Of a stretch of DNA of 64,000 bases, positions 37,940-50,600 are shown in pieces. Position numbers and translations under genes: made by a program. Below the pieces are notes generated by a model, which made no database searches, was not told where the DNA came from, and worked only from the letters and a program-made list of their open reading frames with translations. The first letter of the stretch is position 1; the number at the start of each line of letters is the position of its first letter. Source of the DNA: Azolla caroliniana (lineage: Eukaryota > Polypodiophyta); assembly GCA_043228905.1 (NCBI GenBank), contig JBHGNT010000003.1:26223304-26287303 (forward strand). Reading direction: 5' to 3'.

Positions 37940-40600
37940 CTCACAAATCCGCACATACCATGTCAAAAAAATCCCTTTTGGTTCCATTGGTCATACTTGA
38001 TCACTTGGGATGATAACAAAATCTCTAACCCTTCCTTCCCCCTCCCCCAACGCGCACCATGGAGTTGATATAAGACATGTGTAAATATTTTTAGTCTCAC
38101 TATTTAGTCCAATTGGCCATACTTCATCCCCTTCTGTCATATTAGGTCTTTGAAAGTTATAGAGTGTGTAATGATCAAATGTCTCGAGCAAGATCCACAT
38201 GCACCTAAACAACTCATGAATTGTCTCTATGGACTTCGTCATAACAACGATGACTTTGCCTTTTGATATTTATTAATGATAGGTGATAGTGCAACTTTGG
38301 TATCCTTGTCATGTTTATGATATCATATTGACTTTTTGAGTGTTTGGGATTACCATAGTTTGTATGCATGTTGAAGCAATCAAACACGCAATTGGTTTCA
38401 TCAATCTTCCGCATGACAATACATGTTCAAATCTATCCTAGGCCATGTAATCACGTCACTTTGGTCCTTTGGCGCTAACAACGTGTTTTAAAACGAAAAA
38501 ATATCATTGTTTTTATCATCCTTCAATATCAAAAACAATATTCAAAAGAAGGTTGAGTAGATGATTGGGAATTAAACTCTTTGAATTGATAGGCAAAAAT
38601 GCGATGTTGTGTTAGATATATTCAATGATAATAAATTTTGTCATTATTGTAATTCGTTAACATAAAATTAGAAGGTGAGTCATTGACGTAGGACATACAA
38701 AAAATTCGGAACATTATGATCTATGTAACGATCACCATTCCAAACATGAAATAGAGAGGAGATTCTTTTACATTGCTAGATAAAGAATTCCACAATAAGT
38801 TTTGAGTCAACCTGATTTTTTAATACATTAAGAGTATAGACTTATTATAATAGATTTTTATGCTTCTTTTCCATCTTGGTGGTTTGGGGTTGGTTCCATA
38901 AACAACTTCATAAATAAGGTCGGTGCAAACTGAAAATTCTAATACCTTAAGATACATATACTTATTTTCATAAGATTTCCAATTCCCCTTAATGTTGAGG
39001 ATAGGAACAATGCAAGAAACCAAGCTCAATATCCTAAATTCCTGTTTTTTGTGCGGACTAAGGTGGTCCTAAATGACATAGGGGACAATGTATAGCATGA
39101 AATTAGGAATCAAGTTGTGGCAAGGGATTTGTAATGGCATATAAGATGGTTTGGAGGAGATATGAGTGTCATGCTTTGGTCTAAGCTACAATTCACGACA
39201 ATTATGAGAAAATAGTCCAAACTAAATAACTTTTCTCATGACAACCCCATTTCCAATGCTCCACAATGAATAAATTGTAGAGAATGAGAATGTTTCTTTT
39301 CTCTTTCATAAGCTCCCATCCGCATGTAAGACAAAGGTTGAGCTACCATCACAATATTATTTCAATATGAAATTGCAAATTGATATTCGCCATGTAATAA
39401 TACGATACAATGAAAAATTCGGATTCAACATTGGGTTATAGCTTGATAGAATGGGACAATGCTACAGCCTTTTCAACCTTTGAAAACGATAGCACAAAGA
39501 CAAAATTGAAGAGTGCATGTGTTTCCAATACTAAATTTTTTATAATGAATCAAAACACATAACCTTCAAAATTGCATTGTAAAATGTTTAATCGATCGAA
39601 CTCCTATGTACATACACAAGTAACATATTTAATGAAGCCATGGAATGTTTAAACTCTCTTACACTATGTAAAAAGGCAAAAGAATGCACATCATCGTTGA
39701 AGTCACAATGTCATGATATTTGGGGTTGTTTTTAACCTTAGTATTACGTGCATAACCATAATTGGTCATGAGATAGGTTTTATGTAGTTTTTCCTAATCT
39801 TATGATGAGTACGTGCAGGTTAATTATCAAATGAACGAGGGTATGAATTGTAATATTCAACTATATGGTGTGGGATAACTATTAAGTGTGTTATCACTTG
39901 ACTACTTCAAATAAAGCAGTCAAGTGTGAACCCTCTATGGCCTAGGGTTTCTGTTGATATAAGAAGGGTAACTATCTTTTTTGGGGGGAGGTTTTGACTT
40001 ATGTTGAAATTATGATAGTGTGGTTATGGCTCTTGTTAGCTAAGCATGTTTGTTCCTTAGAGAACCCAAGATACGACTCACATCAACCCTCGATGTTATG
40101 GGACGTCGAGGAGGTACGAGTCTGTCTCACGCCGTTGTTAAGGGGTGGTTGGGTGGTTTGGGACCCCTCTTTCCGTTCGTTGGTCTATAAATCCTTGTGT
40201 TTTGCTTAATAAATCAGCTAGACTCTAACACTTAAGTTGTCTACAACAAATATGTAAAGACATGTTCTTAGAAGAAAATTTGCATGAGCTCGTAGACCAT
40301 TGTATGGCACTTGTTTGTACCCATCCCATCTCTAGCAAAGCACAACACTAGAGGTAGAATCCTGAATGAATTTGCAATCGAGAATTTGGGAGAAGGATTG
40401 TTTCAATGTAACGATCGCAACTTTTCGCAAATTCTACTATGAACACTATCATTGATTTGTGAAAAATCAGAAGTGGACATTTACTTTACAAACTAGAGGT
40501 TCGCAATAATAGCAAATATAAACTCCAAATACATATATAGTAGATAGTACCATAAAGAAAATTTGGCTATTTTCGGGATAGCGACCTGATTGCGGAGAGA
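37940..40600. other. Intergenic, no gene; possible solo LTR near its end
   Basis: No coding sequence is convincing. The stretch at about 39,770-40,240 looks LTR-like: a TATA-type AT stretch before AAGAAGGGTAACTATC, a G-rich block, then TTGCTTAATAAATC. I could not find matching ends or a second copy, so this is weak. Confidence 0.35.
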
Positions 40601-40970
40601 TACTCTCGTGCCCAATGGTTGCATTACGCGTGGGCAACTAGTAAATGGAGGAGTGTATGTATGTTACAAACAAAGAGAGGCATGTGGGGCTCTAACGAGC
40701 ATCCTCCTTTCGTGCGAAGAAAAGGCTTCTCGAGCTTTTATATGTATGACAAGTTACAACACACGCAGCAAAAGAGGGGGGGGGGGGGGGGGGGGGAGGA
40801 GGGATGGATGGTTGGTTTCACACAGGTTACAAGCGGGGTCTGGGCATTGTGGATGGAAGGAAGCTTGGCTGGCTATTTGCGTGTGTGGTCCAGATTCATT
40901 GGCGGAGGGGAAAACCAAACCCAAAGACAAAGAAAGAAAGAAAGAAAGCACACACTTCCACTAAAATAAG

Positions 40971-41003
<33 letters not shown>

Positions 41004-41628
41004 TCCGTTCTTCCTTCCTTCCCTCACTGATGGGGCGAAAACAATGAGGCGCTTTCCACGTGTGGGCTACGTGGCCACAAGTAATTGGCAGACATGCGAA
41101 GGAGATGCTAGTTGATACGTGGACAGGAGTGATTGGTGGTGAGAAACAGAACTAGAGCCAGAAAAAGGAACTTAGGGGGGGAGAAAGAAGATGAAGATGA
41201 AGATGAAGATGAGAGGCAGGGGTTAAAAAGGCAGAAAGAGAAAGAGAAAGAGAAAGAGAGAAGGAAAGGCTAAAGGCTAAAAAGGCTAAAAGGCTAAACT
41301 GCAAGGCAAGGCAAGGCAAGGCAAGGCAAGGCCAGGGGAGGGACGGAGGGAGGCAGAGAGGGGTGGGTAGGTGGGTGGGGTTGCAAACGCTGCTAGCAGC
41401 ACAGAGAGAAAGAGAAGAGGTAGCGGCTAAGAAGCAAGCACGACGATAGCTCATCCAACCCAACCCAACAGAAGAAGAGGTCTCCCTCTCCCTCTCCTTC
41501 TCCTTTCCCCTCCATACTTCTTTATTTATCAACGATCGAGATCTCTGCTCTTTCCTGCTAAGCATCCCCCCCTTCCCCCTTTTTCATCATCGACCAAACC
41601 AAGAAAGAAGAGAGACAAGACTATTATT
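40601..41628 (+). promoter_or_regulatory. Upstream region of beta-carotene hydroxylase, with G-box and microsatellites
   Basis: A perfect palindromic G-box CACGTG lies at 41057-41062, in CCACGTGTGG, about 570 bases before the ATG. Further ACGT cores follow near 41069 and 41116. G-boxes are common in light-regulated plant promoters, so light control is a reasonable inference only. Simple repeats crowd the region: a 21-base G-run (40776-40796), (TGCC)n (40975-41002), (GAAGAT)-like runs near 41187, (GAAA)n near 41235-41260 and (GGCAA)n (41301-41331). Confidence 0.6.
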
Positions 41629-43952
41629 ATGGGCTTACTCAAACCTCTAATTCCCTCTTCTTCTTCTCCCAATTCCATTCTTTCTACACCTACTACTTCT
41701 AACCAAAGCCTCCTCTTCTTCTTCCGCTGCTGCCACCACAATCCTCTGCAACACCATAAGTGGCTATTTAGGAGGTCATCTTCTTCGGCCACTCCTTCTT
41801 ATTCTTCCTCGCCACCATGCCGCCCCCGCCCCCGCCCCCGCCCCCGCCCCCGACACATCACTTCATCTCTTCATATGGAGGGTGTGCCGCAGTCTTCTCC
41901 TACATGCGTTTCAGATAAGCATCCCGATGATGGCTCCACAGCATTAGGGTCAGGTGGTGGGGATAGGCTTCCTCTCCCTCCCTTCTCAGTCTCGCCATTG
42001 ATTCTTGCAGATTCAGTTACGTCAGCAGTTGATTCAGAGGCAAAGCGGAGGCGGGTGGAGAATTTGAGCAGGAGGAAGGCGGAGAGGTCTACATACCTCT
42101 TTGCTGCTGTGGCTTCCACTGCTGGCATCACTTTCCTTACAGTGGGAGCCATCTACTATCGATTTTCTTGGCAAACACAGGTACTCTTAACGATGCCCTC
42201 TTTGTGTATATATGTACGTGTGCACCATCAATCATGCATATAATTGACCATATCTATGTGTATATGTGAATGACCGTTTGAATATATGCATGCCTATAAA
42301 CCATGCGCGTTCTGTGGTCTAAATCATATTCTATGTATGCATGCAACTCTATATGCAACAAAGTATGGATGTGTATGCATATGTCCATATGCAGTGACCT
42401 TTGTGTGTGTATAGATAGGTATGTTACATGTACGTATGTTGGTATGCTTGTAATGTATGAACCAGATTTGTCCTGAGGTCTATAAGCATCCATCCATAAA
42501 TGCATCCATGTGTGCGGATCTACAAACTAAATCAGTGACTGAATGAACCCTCCACAAATCTCCTATGAGATTGACAAGCTTTCATGTTTGAAGAAAGGCC
42601 TGAAAGTATTTTCTGTGTGACAACATTCTGTCTATTGATTGCAGGGCATGGAGGTTCCTTTTTCCGAAATGTTTGGAACTTTCTCTTTGGCTTTTGGAGC
42701 ATCAGTGAGTGTTGTCTGCAACTAAATACATAATCATTGACTTTATTGGTATACATTGTTGAACTTGTCAATGACTTGGCCTATGATTGGGAAAGAATTT
42801 CTATTGTATATATATATGCACACACACATATACATTGCGCTTATCAATGGCCGGAGATGGAGTAAATTCTGTTCCTTTAACACATCTACAATGTTGTTTC
42901 AGGTGGGGATGGAGTATTGGGCTCGATGGGCACATCGGGCATTATGGCACAACTCACTTTGGAGTATGCATGAAGTAAGTTGTATAAGCTATGGCATATA
43001 TTACATATGCGGGGTTATATGCCAATAAAACTCATTGCTTATTGAATGATAGCAATATATAGTTGATAATCACTGCAAATTGATATCGATGGTAACTCTT
43101 GTGTAGTCTCATCATCGTCCGAGAGATGGGCCATTCGAATTGAATGATGTATTCGCCATAATCAATGCAGTCCCTGCAATTGCACTCATTGCATATGGAT
43201 TCTTCCACACAGGCCTTGTTCCTGGTCTATGTTTCGGAGCCGTAAGTTACTACATAAGCTTCAGCAAAAATACCATTTTCTCAGGCAAGAAAATGTTGTG
43301 AACCTGAAACGGTGTTCCTTCATGTTTGGAATTTTTGCAGGGCTTGGGCATCACTATGTTTGGTATCGCGTACATGTTTGTGCACGATGGCCTTGTGCAT
43401 CGGAGGTTTCCAGTTGGCCCAATAGCTGATGTTCCTTACTTCCAGAAAGTTGCAGCTGCACATCAGGTAGAAAATTCATGTATATGATGTAATCTATATA
43501 TAAGTACTCCATCTTGTGCTGGCTATGTATACAGATTTCTCATATGTAGCTTAAGTACATAAGAGTAAAATATGTAAAGCTTTATTTGTGGCAAAGCTAT
43601 AGCAAACTCATGTTAAAACTATGGATTGCAGCTTCATCATGCTGATAAATTTGAAGGTGTACCTTATGGGCTATTTTTGGGACCTCAGGTACGATGAAGC
43701 AATCTTTTCAGCTGAATGTTGAAACCCATTTGAATATACTTTTTGATTGGCTTATTCAAATTGTGCATTCCTCTTCCTCAATGATGTAGTGGACTGAATG
43801 TTTAAAGCATTGTGACTCCCAGTGCTCATCTTGATTTTGATTTGCGTCATTTTCTTATTGAATCTCAGGAGTTAGAAGCTGAGGATGGAGGTGCTGAAGA
43901 ACTGGAAAAAATGATGCAATTGCGGATGAAAAGCCTTACTTCCAGAACTTGA
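41629..43952 (+). CDS. BCH: Beta-carotene 3-hydroxylase, non-heme di-iron type
   Basis: Hydroxylates the beta rings of carotenes to give beta-cryptoxanthin and zeaxanthin in plastids. Seven exons: 41629-42180, 42645-42704, 42903-42974, 43107-43241, 43341-43466, 43632-43688 and 43869-43952. They join without frame breaks into 361 residues, somewhat longer than usual because of the N terminus. All four His boxes are present: H215/H220 (HRALWH), H227-E-S-H230-H231, H288/H293 (HDGLVH) and H314-Q-L-H317-H318. Several hydrophobic membrane segments surround them (for example IINAVPAIALIAYGFF). The first 80 or so residues are rich in Ser and Arg, as in a chloroplast transit peptide. They include a Pro-Arg repeat (RPRPRPRPR) encoded by CGCCCC repeats at about 41821-41850, which may vary in length between individuals. 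Exon 1 ends inside the first membrane segments, as expected for this family. Confidence 0.97.
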
Positions 43953-45255
43953 TAATATGCCATTACTATTTGAGATCTGCTAAATTGGTTGCTACTACTG
44001 TATAAGAAGAAAGAAAGAAACCTAAAGAAAAGAGAAGTATCTTTGTACATGTGTGGAGTCTTGGTTAGCTTCAAATAAAAGGCAAATGCCTTTTCGAGCT
44101 TGACCCTTACTATCATTGTCAATGCAAATATCTCTGGTTGAGTGATGGAGATAAATTCGGGAGTGTTACCTTATATACTCTTAGGTTTGAAGAGGAAGAA
44201 ATTATAGTTCTGCTGAACAACAGAGTTGCTGTCTGTGCAATGCAAAGTTATATATGGTTCATGAATATACTGAAAAATTCAAAATTTTATGTGGCCGACC
44301 TTGTTGGGTGCCAAGTTTTTGAACCTACACATTCACGTGTATTTTAACTTTCCTCCGTTTCATTCGTGTATTTCCAAATTCATACTCTTTATCTGACAAT
44401 CTTGTAGTTAATGGATCATAATTGTTTGGAACAAGATTGAATACAATAATGCTCTTATCATCCGATGCATGTTAATGGTTCACAATCATTCATAATGAAG
44501 CTTCCCATTGGAGGGCTCAGTTTTCTTCACGAAGTTTTGTGATTGAATGAGCATGATCTATTATTTGAGAAGCTTCGCTTATGTAGGAAACATCTCACAG
44601 GAGCCTTGATACCTTGTATCCTCTCCCCCTCTTTTGTGGCATCTTATTCTTTAAATCTGGGTTGGGTTTAGTGGCACATGTATTGTGAAAGGATGATTAA
44701 ATCTGCCATTTTTACTAGAAATGGGCTGCTCCCACTTACTACTACTACTACTAAGTGGGAGGGTTAATTGGTCATCTAATTTGTGGTAATGCGCCCCTTC
44801 ACTTAGTAGTGAGCTCTACTATATAGGAGCTATGTTTATTATTATTACTATTGTATCCACTACAAAAGAAGCGGTTATAGTCAAATTCTTAATGGAAGTT
44901 TGTTTTAATCCTTTGTTAAACACTTTTTGTGGCTCATATGAGTCCTCAATTATGGGTAGTTGTAACCCATGTTTCTACTTAATGAATAATGTCAGTACTC
45001 TATTGTCTCTTTGTTTAAGTTCAATATATATTGGAATCTTAATACACCCATCTCCCATGTGCTAGTCGGGTCTTTGTCCATATGTGTTTTAAGCTTTGTG
45101 CAATATTAATACTGGTTGTGTAAATCTAATACACTTTAGATTTATTTTTACCAACACTTCAATAAAATATAAAGAAATATATGGAGAAAAGTGTTAAGTT
45201 TTAACTTTTAACCATATAGAAGAAAACACACGCACCACAAGTGCGCGTGTGTGCC

Positions 45256-45286
<31 letters not shown>

Positions 45287-45895
45287 ACACATTATTGTGG
45301 TATTACTAGGGTCCATCCTAACCACACTCTAGTTAAGATAACCTTAGCCATGGTTTAGTAAACCAACCCATGATCTAGTTAAGCCGGCTCCATCATCTCT
45401 GATTTCTTTCATAGGTATTTTAGCCATTTCATTGATGATTAAGACCACCTTTAGCCCTGTTCTCCATCTATGATTTCTGCCATAAGCATTTCAACAATTC
45501 CCATTACCAAACTTAATCACAAAATCTCAAGAAGCACATAGCCTCCCCTCAATATTTCACCAAACGCCAATACATTGATGCATCCCGAGTTTAAGCATCA
45601 ACTAGATCAAAGTAGCTTCTTCCAACAAATGTTTCAAGCAATGACGAACATTTTATTGCAAGTATATTATACTAATAATGCATCATTAACTTTTCTTTCT
45701 ACAAGTTCGTATTATTCGCAACCACAATTTAGAACAAATGAAGCAGGCTCTCTGGGTTTCATCAACCACAAAGAAAGTGTTCTACGAATAGTCACGGAAT
45801 GGGCAAAGTTCATCAACATGATCCTAAAAGCGGACCACCAATTAGCTCTGTTTAAGCTCTAACCTGGGGCTGCCACCGATGACCTTCCTACCGCT
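43953..45895. other. 3' UTR of BCH and intergenic DNA, no gene
   Basis: The first few hundred bases are probably BCH 3' UTR (AATAAAAGG near 44076). A C-run followed by (CA)n lies at about 45255-45292. The 95-codon frame at 45575-45862 resembles nothing I know, and there is no supporting context. Confidence 0.45.
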
Positions 45896-46149
45896 GGTCA
45901 AAATTTCCCTAAACCTATCCCTCTCTTGTTCCTCAACGGTACATACACACAACAAACATTCCCAACATGGACATCGTAGACAATGTCTATTTCGCCTACC
46001 CAAGTAACATGACTATGTTGCCCGACGAGGAACAACTGAAGAACCTCTTCACTGCTCTTCGCAAACTCCACGACATCGCTTGAGACTCCTCCGTTAGAGC
46101 ATACCTGGAAGTGAAGATGCTTCAGTACCAGTACTAGGTTCACTTGGTT

Positions 46150-49100
46150 AGGACGAGCATGGCACGTAGTGTAGGTCCAAAGCTTGCAAAACCAACATCT
46201 TTCGTTGACACCATTCGAGGACCATTAGGATGCACCTGTCCGAATCAGTATACTATACAGTGCAATCGTGTCTGACTACTTATGAATTATGGAAGACACT
46301 ATTGGACACCTATGAGGAAAAGGTTGTTGCCATAAAGATATATCTCATCCGACGCCTTTACAATCTTCGGGTAAAAGAATCAGATTCAGTCTGGCACACA
46401 TTAATGAATACGAAAGCATAAATTCCCAACTGTCCGCTCAGGGGATGCCGCTAGAAGAAGAGTGGAGAGCTCTTGTATTGATGAGCAACCTACCCCTTCT
46501 TGGGAAACATAGTGTGCAACACGTTCGAAACAACGGTGAATTACTCTGAAGCTAAGAGCTCGATTATGACAGAAGACGTTCGGAGAAGATCGTTCGTTCA
46601 TGATTCGGCCAATGATGATTTCGTAGTACAAGGTTCGGTTGACCGACCGAATAGTTGGTGAAGACGTTCTTCCTTGACATCCGGATAATTCGCGAAGCCG
46701 GAGCAAGTCCAGGGACTCCAGAATATGCAATTGTTGCAAGAAACCTGAGCACATCAAGGCCGATTGCCGTGCTCTCAAGGAAAAAAATGACAACGCTTAG
46801 AGAATTGATCAAAAGGGTGGCCGACAAGGGGAGGTCAATTTTGTCGGTTCATCAGCCGAAGCATGGACGGATGTTCATTGAAAATTTAGTCGAGTAAGAA
46901 GTTTTGCTTAGGACTGACTAGTCGAGCACTTGGGTCTTAGATTCAGGCGCATCCTACAATTCTGGCAATACTTTGTCCGACATTTTGACTTAGTCCGAGT
47001 CGGAAATTTGCAACACTGTTCAATAATTGGAATCAGCACGATAGAGCTTAACCTTCCGAGTGGCTCTACTCTTGAACTACACAATGTTCGACACGTAACT
47101 GAGCTCCCCATGCCGCTGATCTTAGTCAGTCAGTTACACGAATACGATATCCGTGTCGGCTTCTTGTAAGGAGGGCAGGCACTCAAGAAGGGGAACCTCC
47201 TACTTGCTCGAGGTCTAAAGGTACACTCATTGTACCCATTATACGTCACACTCATAGAGGGTGACTTGTTCCTAGTAGATATCCATGTGTCATCGTTATG
47301 GCATAGCCAACTCGACACCGCAGTAAGGTCACCATCACGTATCTATCTAGAGTCGGCTATATCCCCAAACTCTTCTTCTTAGACTATCAGTGTTAGGAGC
47401 ATTGCCAATATGGGAAGCAAGCCGCAACCTCATACCTAACGACATCACCAAGAGAATCGAGTCCACTCGATCTGGTCCATTCGGACGTCTGTGGCCTAAT
47501 GCCATATCAGTCTCTTGGTGGCGCCTCATACTTCGTCAGTTTCATTGACGATTTGATTCGGAAAGTGTGGGCATATCCAACCAGAAGCAAAGATCGGGTG
47601 TTCTCGATCTTCCAAGAATGGCTCGCCATGGTGGAGAACTAGTCTGGCTGGAAGTTAAAGTGCTTGTGGTCCGACATCAGAGGAGAGTTCAAGAGTGAAG
47701 AATTCATTAGAATTTGCCGGTAGTGCAACATTCGACTTGAATGTATGGCACCACACAGTTCGGAGTAGAACGAAATCATAGAGCAAATGAATTGGACAAT
47801 CTAGGAAAGAATTGTCGCTTGTTACAACACTCCGTACTGTTAGATGGTTTTCTGGGTGGAGGCTCTACTTACGGTAGTACACATAATCAATATCTCGCCG
47901 AGTAGGCCTCTAGGACTTCAAATTCCGTAGGAGTTATGGATCGGCAAGAAGCCGAATTACGATAAGCAGAGGATTTCCGGTTGTGAGGCATATACTCTCG
48001 TGCCGAAAGATGATCTAGAAAATTAGAGCCGAGGTCTAGAAATGCATTTTCCTTGGTTATGGACTAGATGATGAATTCAGCTAACGACTCTACGACCCCA
48101 AAAATAGACAAATTGTTTGAAGTTCGAACGTAGTTTTCAACGAGTCGGCTATGCATAAGACAGTTGAAAGGACAATTGAAGTTTAAAGAGTTTTATTTTC
48201 AGATGTGCCAACTCTTCTTGATGGACCATCCGGCTTCACGGGTAGTCGAATCCTCCAACATTGATTCAGATCATCATGAGTCAGCACAACTGAATGTTTT
48301 GGCTTCAGACCATCTGACCCAGTTACCCAATCCAACTAACCTAGTTCGACCACACAAATAAGAGAGATTGTCATATCCTTTAGAGAGATACTCTCCAAGA
48401 ATTTTCTTCATGGATGCCAGCGAGCCGACGTCATATGAAGAAGCATTGGCATGCGCCGATTCGGCCACTTGGCATCTGGCAATGGAGTTAGAGATGAACT
48501 CCATTTGACAAAATCAAACATGGGACTTGGTCAAGTTACCTATGAATTGACGTGCTCTTCCTTGTAAATGAGTCTATAGATTAAACGAGACGTCAGATTC
48601 GACCGCTCCCAAGTGCAAAACCAGATTAGTCCCAAAGGGTTTCTAGCAAGAATATGGCGTTGACTTCAACGAAATCTCTTCGCAAGTGGTGAAAAGGATA
48701 ACCCTTCAGTTTTTGCTCGATGTAGTGGTAGTCGACAACTTGGAGTTGATTTAGCTAGATGTAAAACGACATTCCTCCATGGTGATTTAGAGGAGGAGAT
48801 CTATATGGAACAACCGAAAGGCTTTGTTATTGCCGGCCAAGAACATCTAGTCTGCCAACTCAGGAAAAGTCTTTACGACCTAAAACAACCCCCAAAATAG
48901 TGGTATAAGAAGTTCAACGACTTAATCCAATTGGTCTGCTTCTTCAAGAGTGATGAGGACCATTGCCTTTTCTCGAAAATGACTCAAGATGGGTCACCCA
49001 TCTTCCTCATCCTCTACGTGGACGACATGCTTCTCTCTGGCCAACATGCAAGAGAGCTTGCCGATCTCGTTCAGAAATTGCAGTTGAAGTTTGCCATGAA

Positions 49101-49900
49101 GGACCTAGGTTCAGCAAGACACATCTTGGGTATGAAGATAAAAACTCTGAAATCGACAAAAACTATTCTTGTCTGAAGTCGACTACGTTGACTGTGTCTT
49201 GGAACGCTTCAACATGTGATCAACCAAATCTGCTTCGACCCTGCTCCCCATTAGCCTTCGGCTGTCTCAGCGAGATTGTTCAACATCTGGTCTAGAGGGG
49301 GAAATCATGAAGTCAACACCGTTTGTATCGACAATAAGCTCCTTAAGGTACACAATGGTCGTGACACGGCTAGACATAGCTCATGCCGTTAGAGGCATGA
49401 ACAGATTTATACATAACCTTGGGTGATAGCATTGGAACGTAATGAAGCATGTGTTCAGATATCTAGTGGGCACAAAAGCCTATGGCATCCTATTCGGTCT
49501 AAATAAGAATTCAAGTGTTGTCAGCTACACCGACTCGGAGTTTGCCAATTGCCTGGACAAGCGAAAGTCGAAAAATGGCTACTTCTTCAGATTCGACATT
49601 GGAGCAATTTTGTGGAAGTCGAAATTTCAAGAGTGCACAATCACATCAACGCAGGTCGAATGCGTAGCCACGTTAAACGCGACAAAAAAGGCCGTATGGC
49701 TCGGTCGGCTGGCATGCATGTTTCGGCAAGCCAATGGTCTACATTGACATTTAGGGAGTTGTCATCTTATCGAAGAACCCGGTTCACCATAACGCCTCAA
49801 TGCACATCAACATTCGATACCATTTTGTTCGGGATTGCGTCACTTCAAGAAATCTTAGCCTTGAGAAAGTTCCTACGGTTGACAATTTAACAGATGGGAT
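46150..49900 (+). pseudogene. copia B gag-pol, heavily mutated
   Basis: Integrase fragments include LDLVHSDVCG and GGASYFVSFIDD. RT keeps [11 protein letters not shown] and LYVDDMLLSGQ, then KFAMKDLGSARHILGMKI. RNase H keeps SYTDSEFANCLDKRKS. At least ten in-frame stops interrupt it, mostly TAG where the family has Gln or another CAG-like codon, for example before NEIIEQMN near 47766 and before WYKKF near 48898. It also carries TGA where KWVYRL is expected (near 48570). Confidence 0.85.
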
Positions 49901-50175
49901 GACCAAATGTCTTCAAGTTGACCGATTCTGGTCAATTCGGCACCAGATGGGCGTAAGAAGATACCAGTCCGATTGATATAGACTTGAGGACGGTTTCGTA
50001 TAATCGGCTTCGACACTCTCAAAATTTGGCCTTCGGCCTTCGGCAATTGACACAACCGATTCGACCTCAACCTTTTTAGCCGATCCAGCTTCTAATTTCG
50101 ACCATAAGCCGAGTTTTCCAAACATCCTTTTGTATAATCTATATCGTTTTGTTTCATATTACATGTAGGTTCTTT

Positions 50176-50375
50176 CATTGTACGTGCCCATTACAGGGGT
50201 GTGCCAAATACGGGGTATAATAGACGTATTCACACTGTCCCATTTGGATAAACTAGGTTTAGGACAATTATGTAATTATAATAAAGGGCAGTTCCCTAGT
50301 TCAGTTCATATATAAACTGAACTTGTAACCTAGTTTGATAGAATTGTTGATAGTGCCATTCTTGTATCGTAATTT
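50176..50375 (+). repeat. 3' LTR of copia B, truncated
   Basis: From GTACGTGCCCATTACAGGGG onward it follows the reverse complement of the LTR at 60903-61289, sharing GTCCCATTTGGA, CTAGGTTTAGG and TTGTAACCTAGTTT. The start seems mutated (CATTG for TGTTG), and the 3' part is replaced by unrelated sequence after about 50375. Confidence 0.75.
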
Positions 50376-50547
50376 TTTTTTCTTAAAAGAAAGATGCACC
50401 TTAATATATTACTTGAGAACTATACATAGAGAAAACAGAAGGAGACATTTCATCTCACTTCTTTAGTGATACAAAGACTAGTATAAGCATCTGATCAAAC
50501 AAATGATGTCATATATGAAACAAGTGGAGCAATAATAATACAGTTAC

Positions 50548-50600
50548 AACTTTGTGTGTGTGTGTGTGTGTGTGTGTGTCTCTCTCTCTCTCTCTCTCGA
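50548..50600. repeat. (GT)n/(CT)n microsatellite before the LINE
   Basis: An uninterrupted (GT)n run passes into (CT)n, directly in front of the recognisable LINE sequence. Confidence 0.93.

Larger units (their letters stand above)
45896..50375 (+). mobile_element. Decayed Ty1/copia element (family B), plus strand
   Basis: Copia domains appear in order but in broken frames: gag near 46200-46420 (TYELWKTLLDTYEEK), zinc knuckle near 46725-46770 (CNCCKKPEHIKADC), protease near 46928-46960 (STWVLDSGAS, active site intact), integrase 47390-47850, RT 48450-49190 and RNase H 49440-49890. A 3' LTR starts near 50176. No 5' LTR was found. Its LTR matches the one at 60903-61289. Confidence 0.85.

Noticed and set aside
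40590-41115. Plus-strand frames of 103-124 codons before BCH
   Set aside because: They cross a 21-base G-run and (TGCC)n, show no domain, and lie in the expected promoter region.
41152-41792. Minus-strand frames opposite BCH exon 1 and its leader
   Set aside because: They are low-complexity shadows of the GA-rich leader and of the BCH coding strand.
45575-45862. A 95-codon plus-strand frame as a small gene
   Set aside because: There is no similarity that I recognise and no splice or promoter context, and it lies next to decayed copia sequence.
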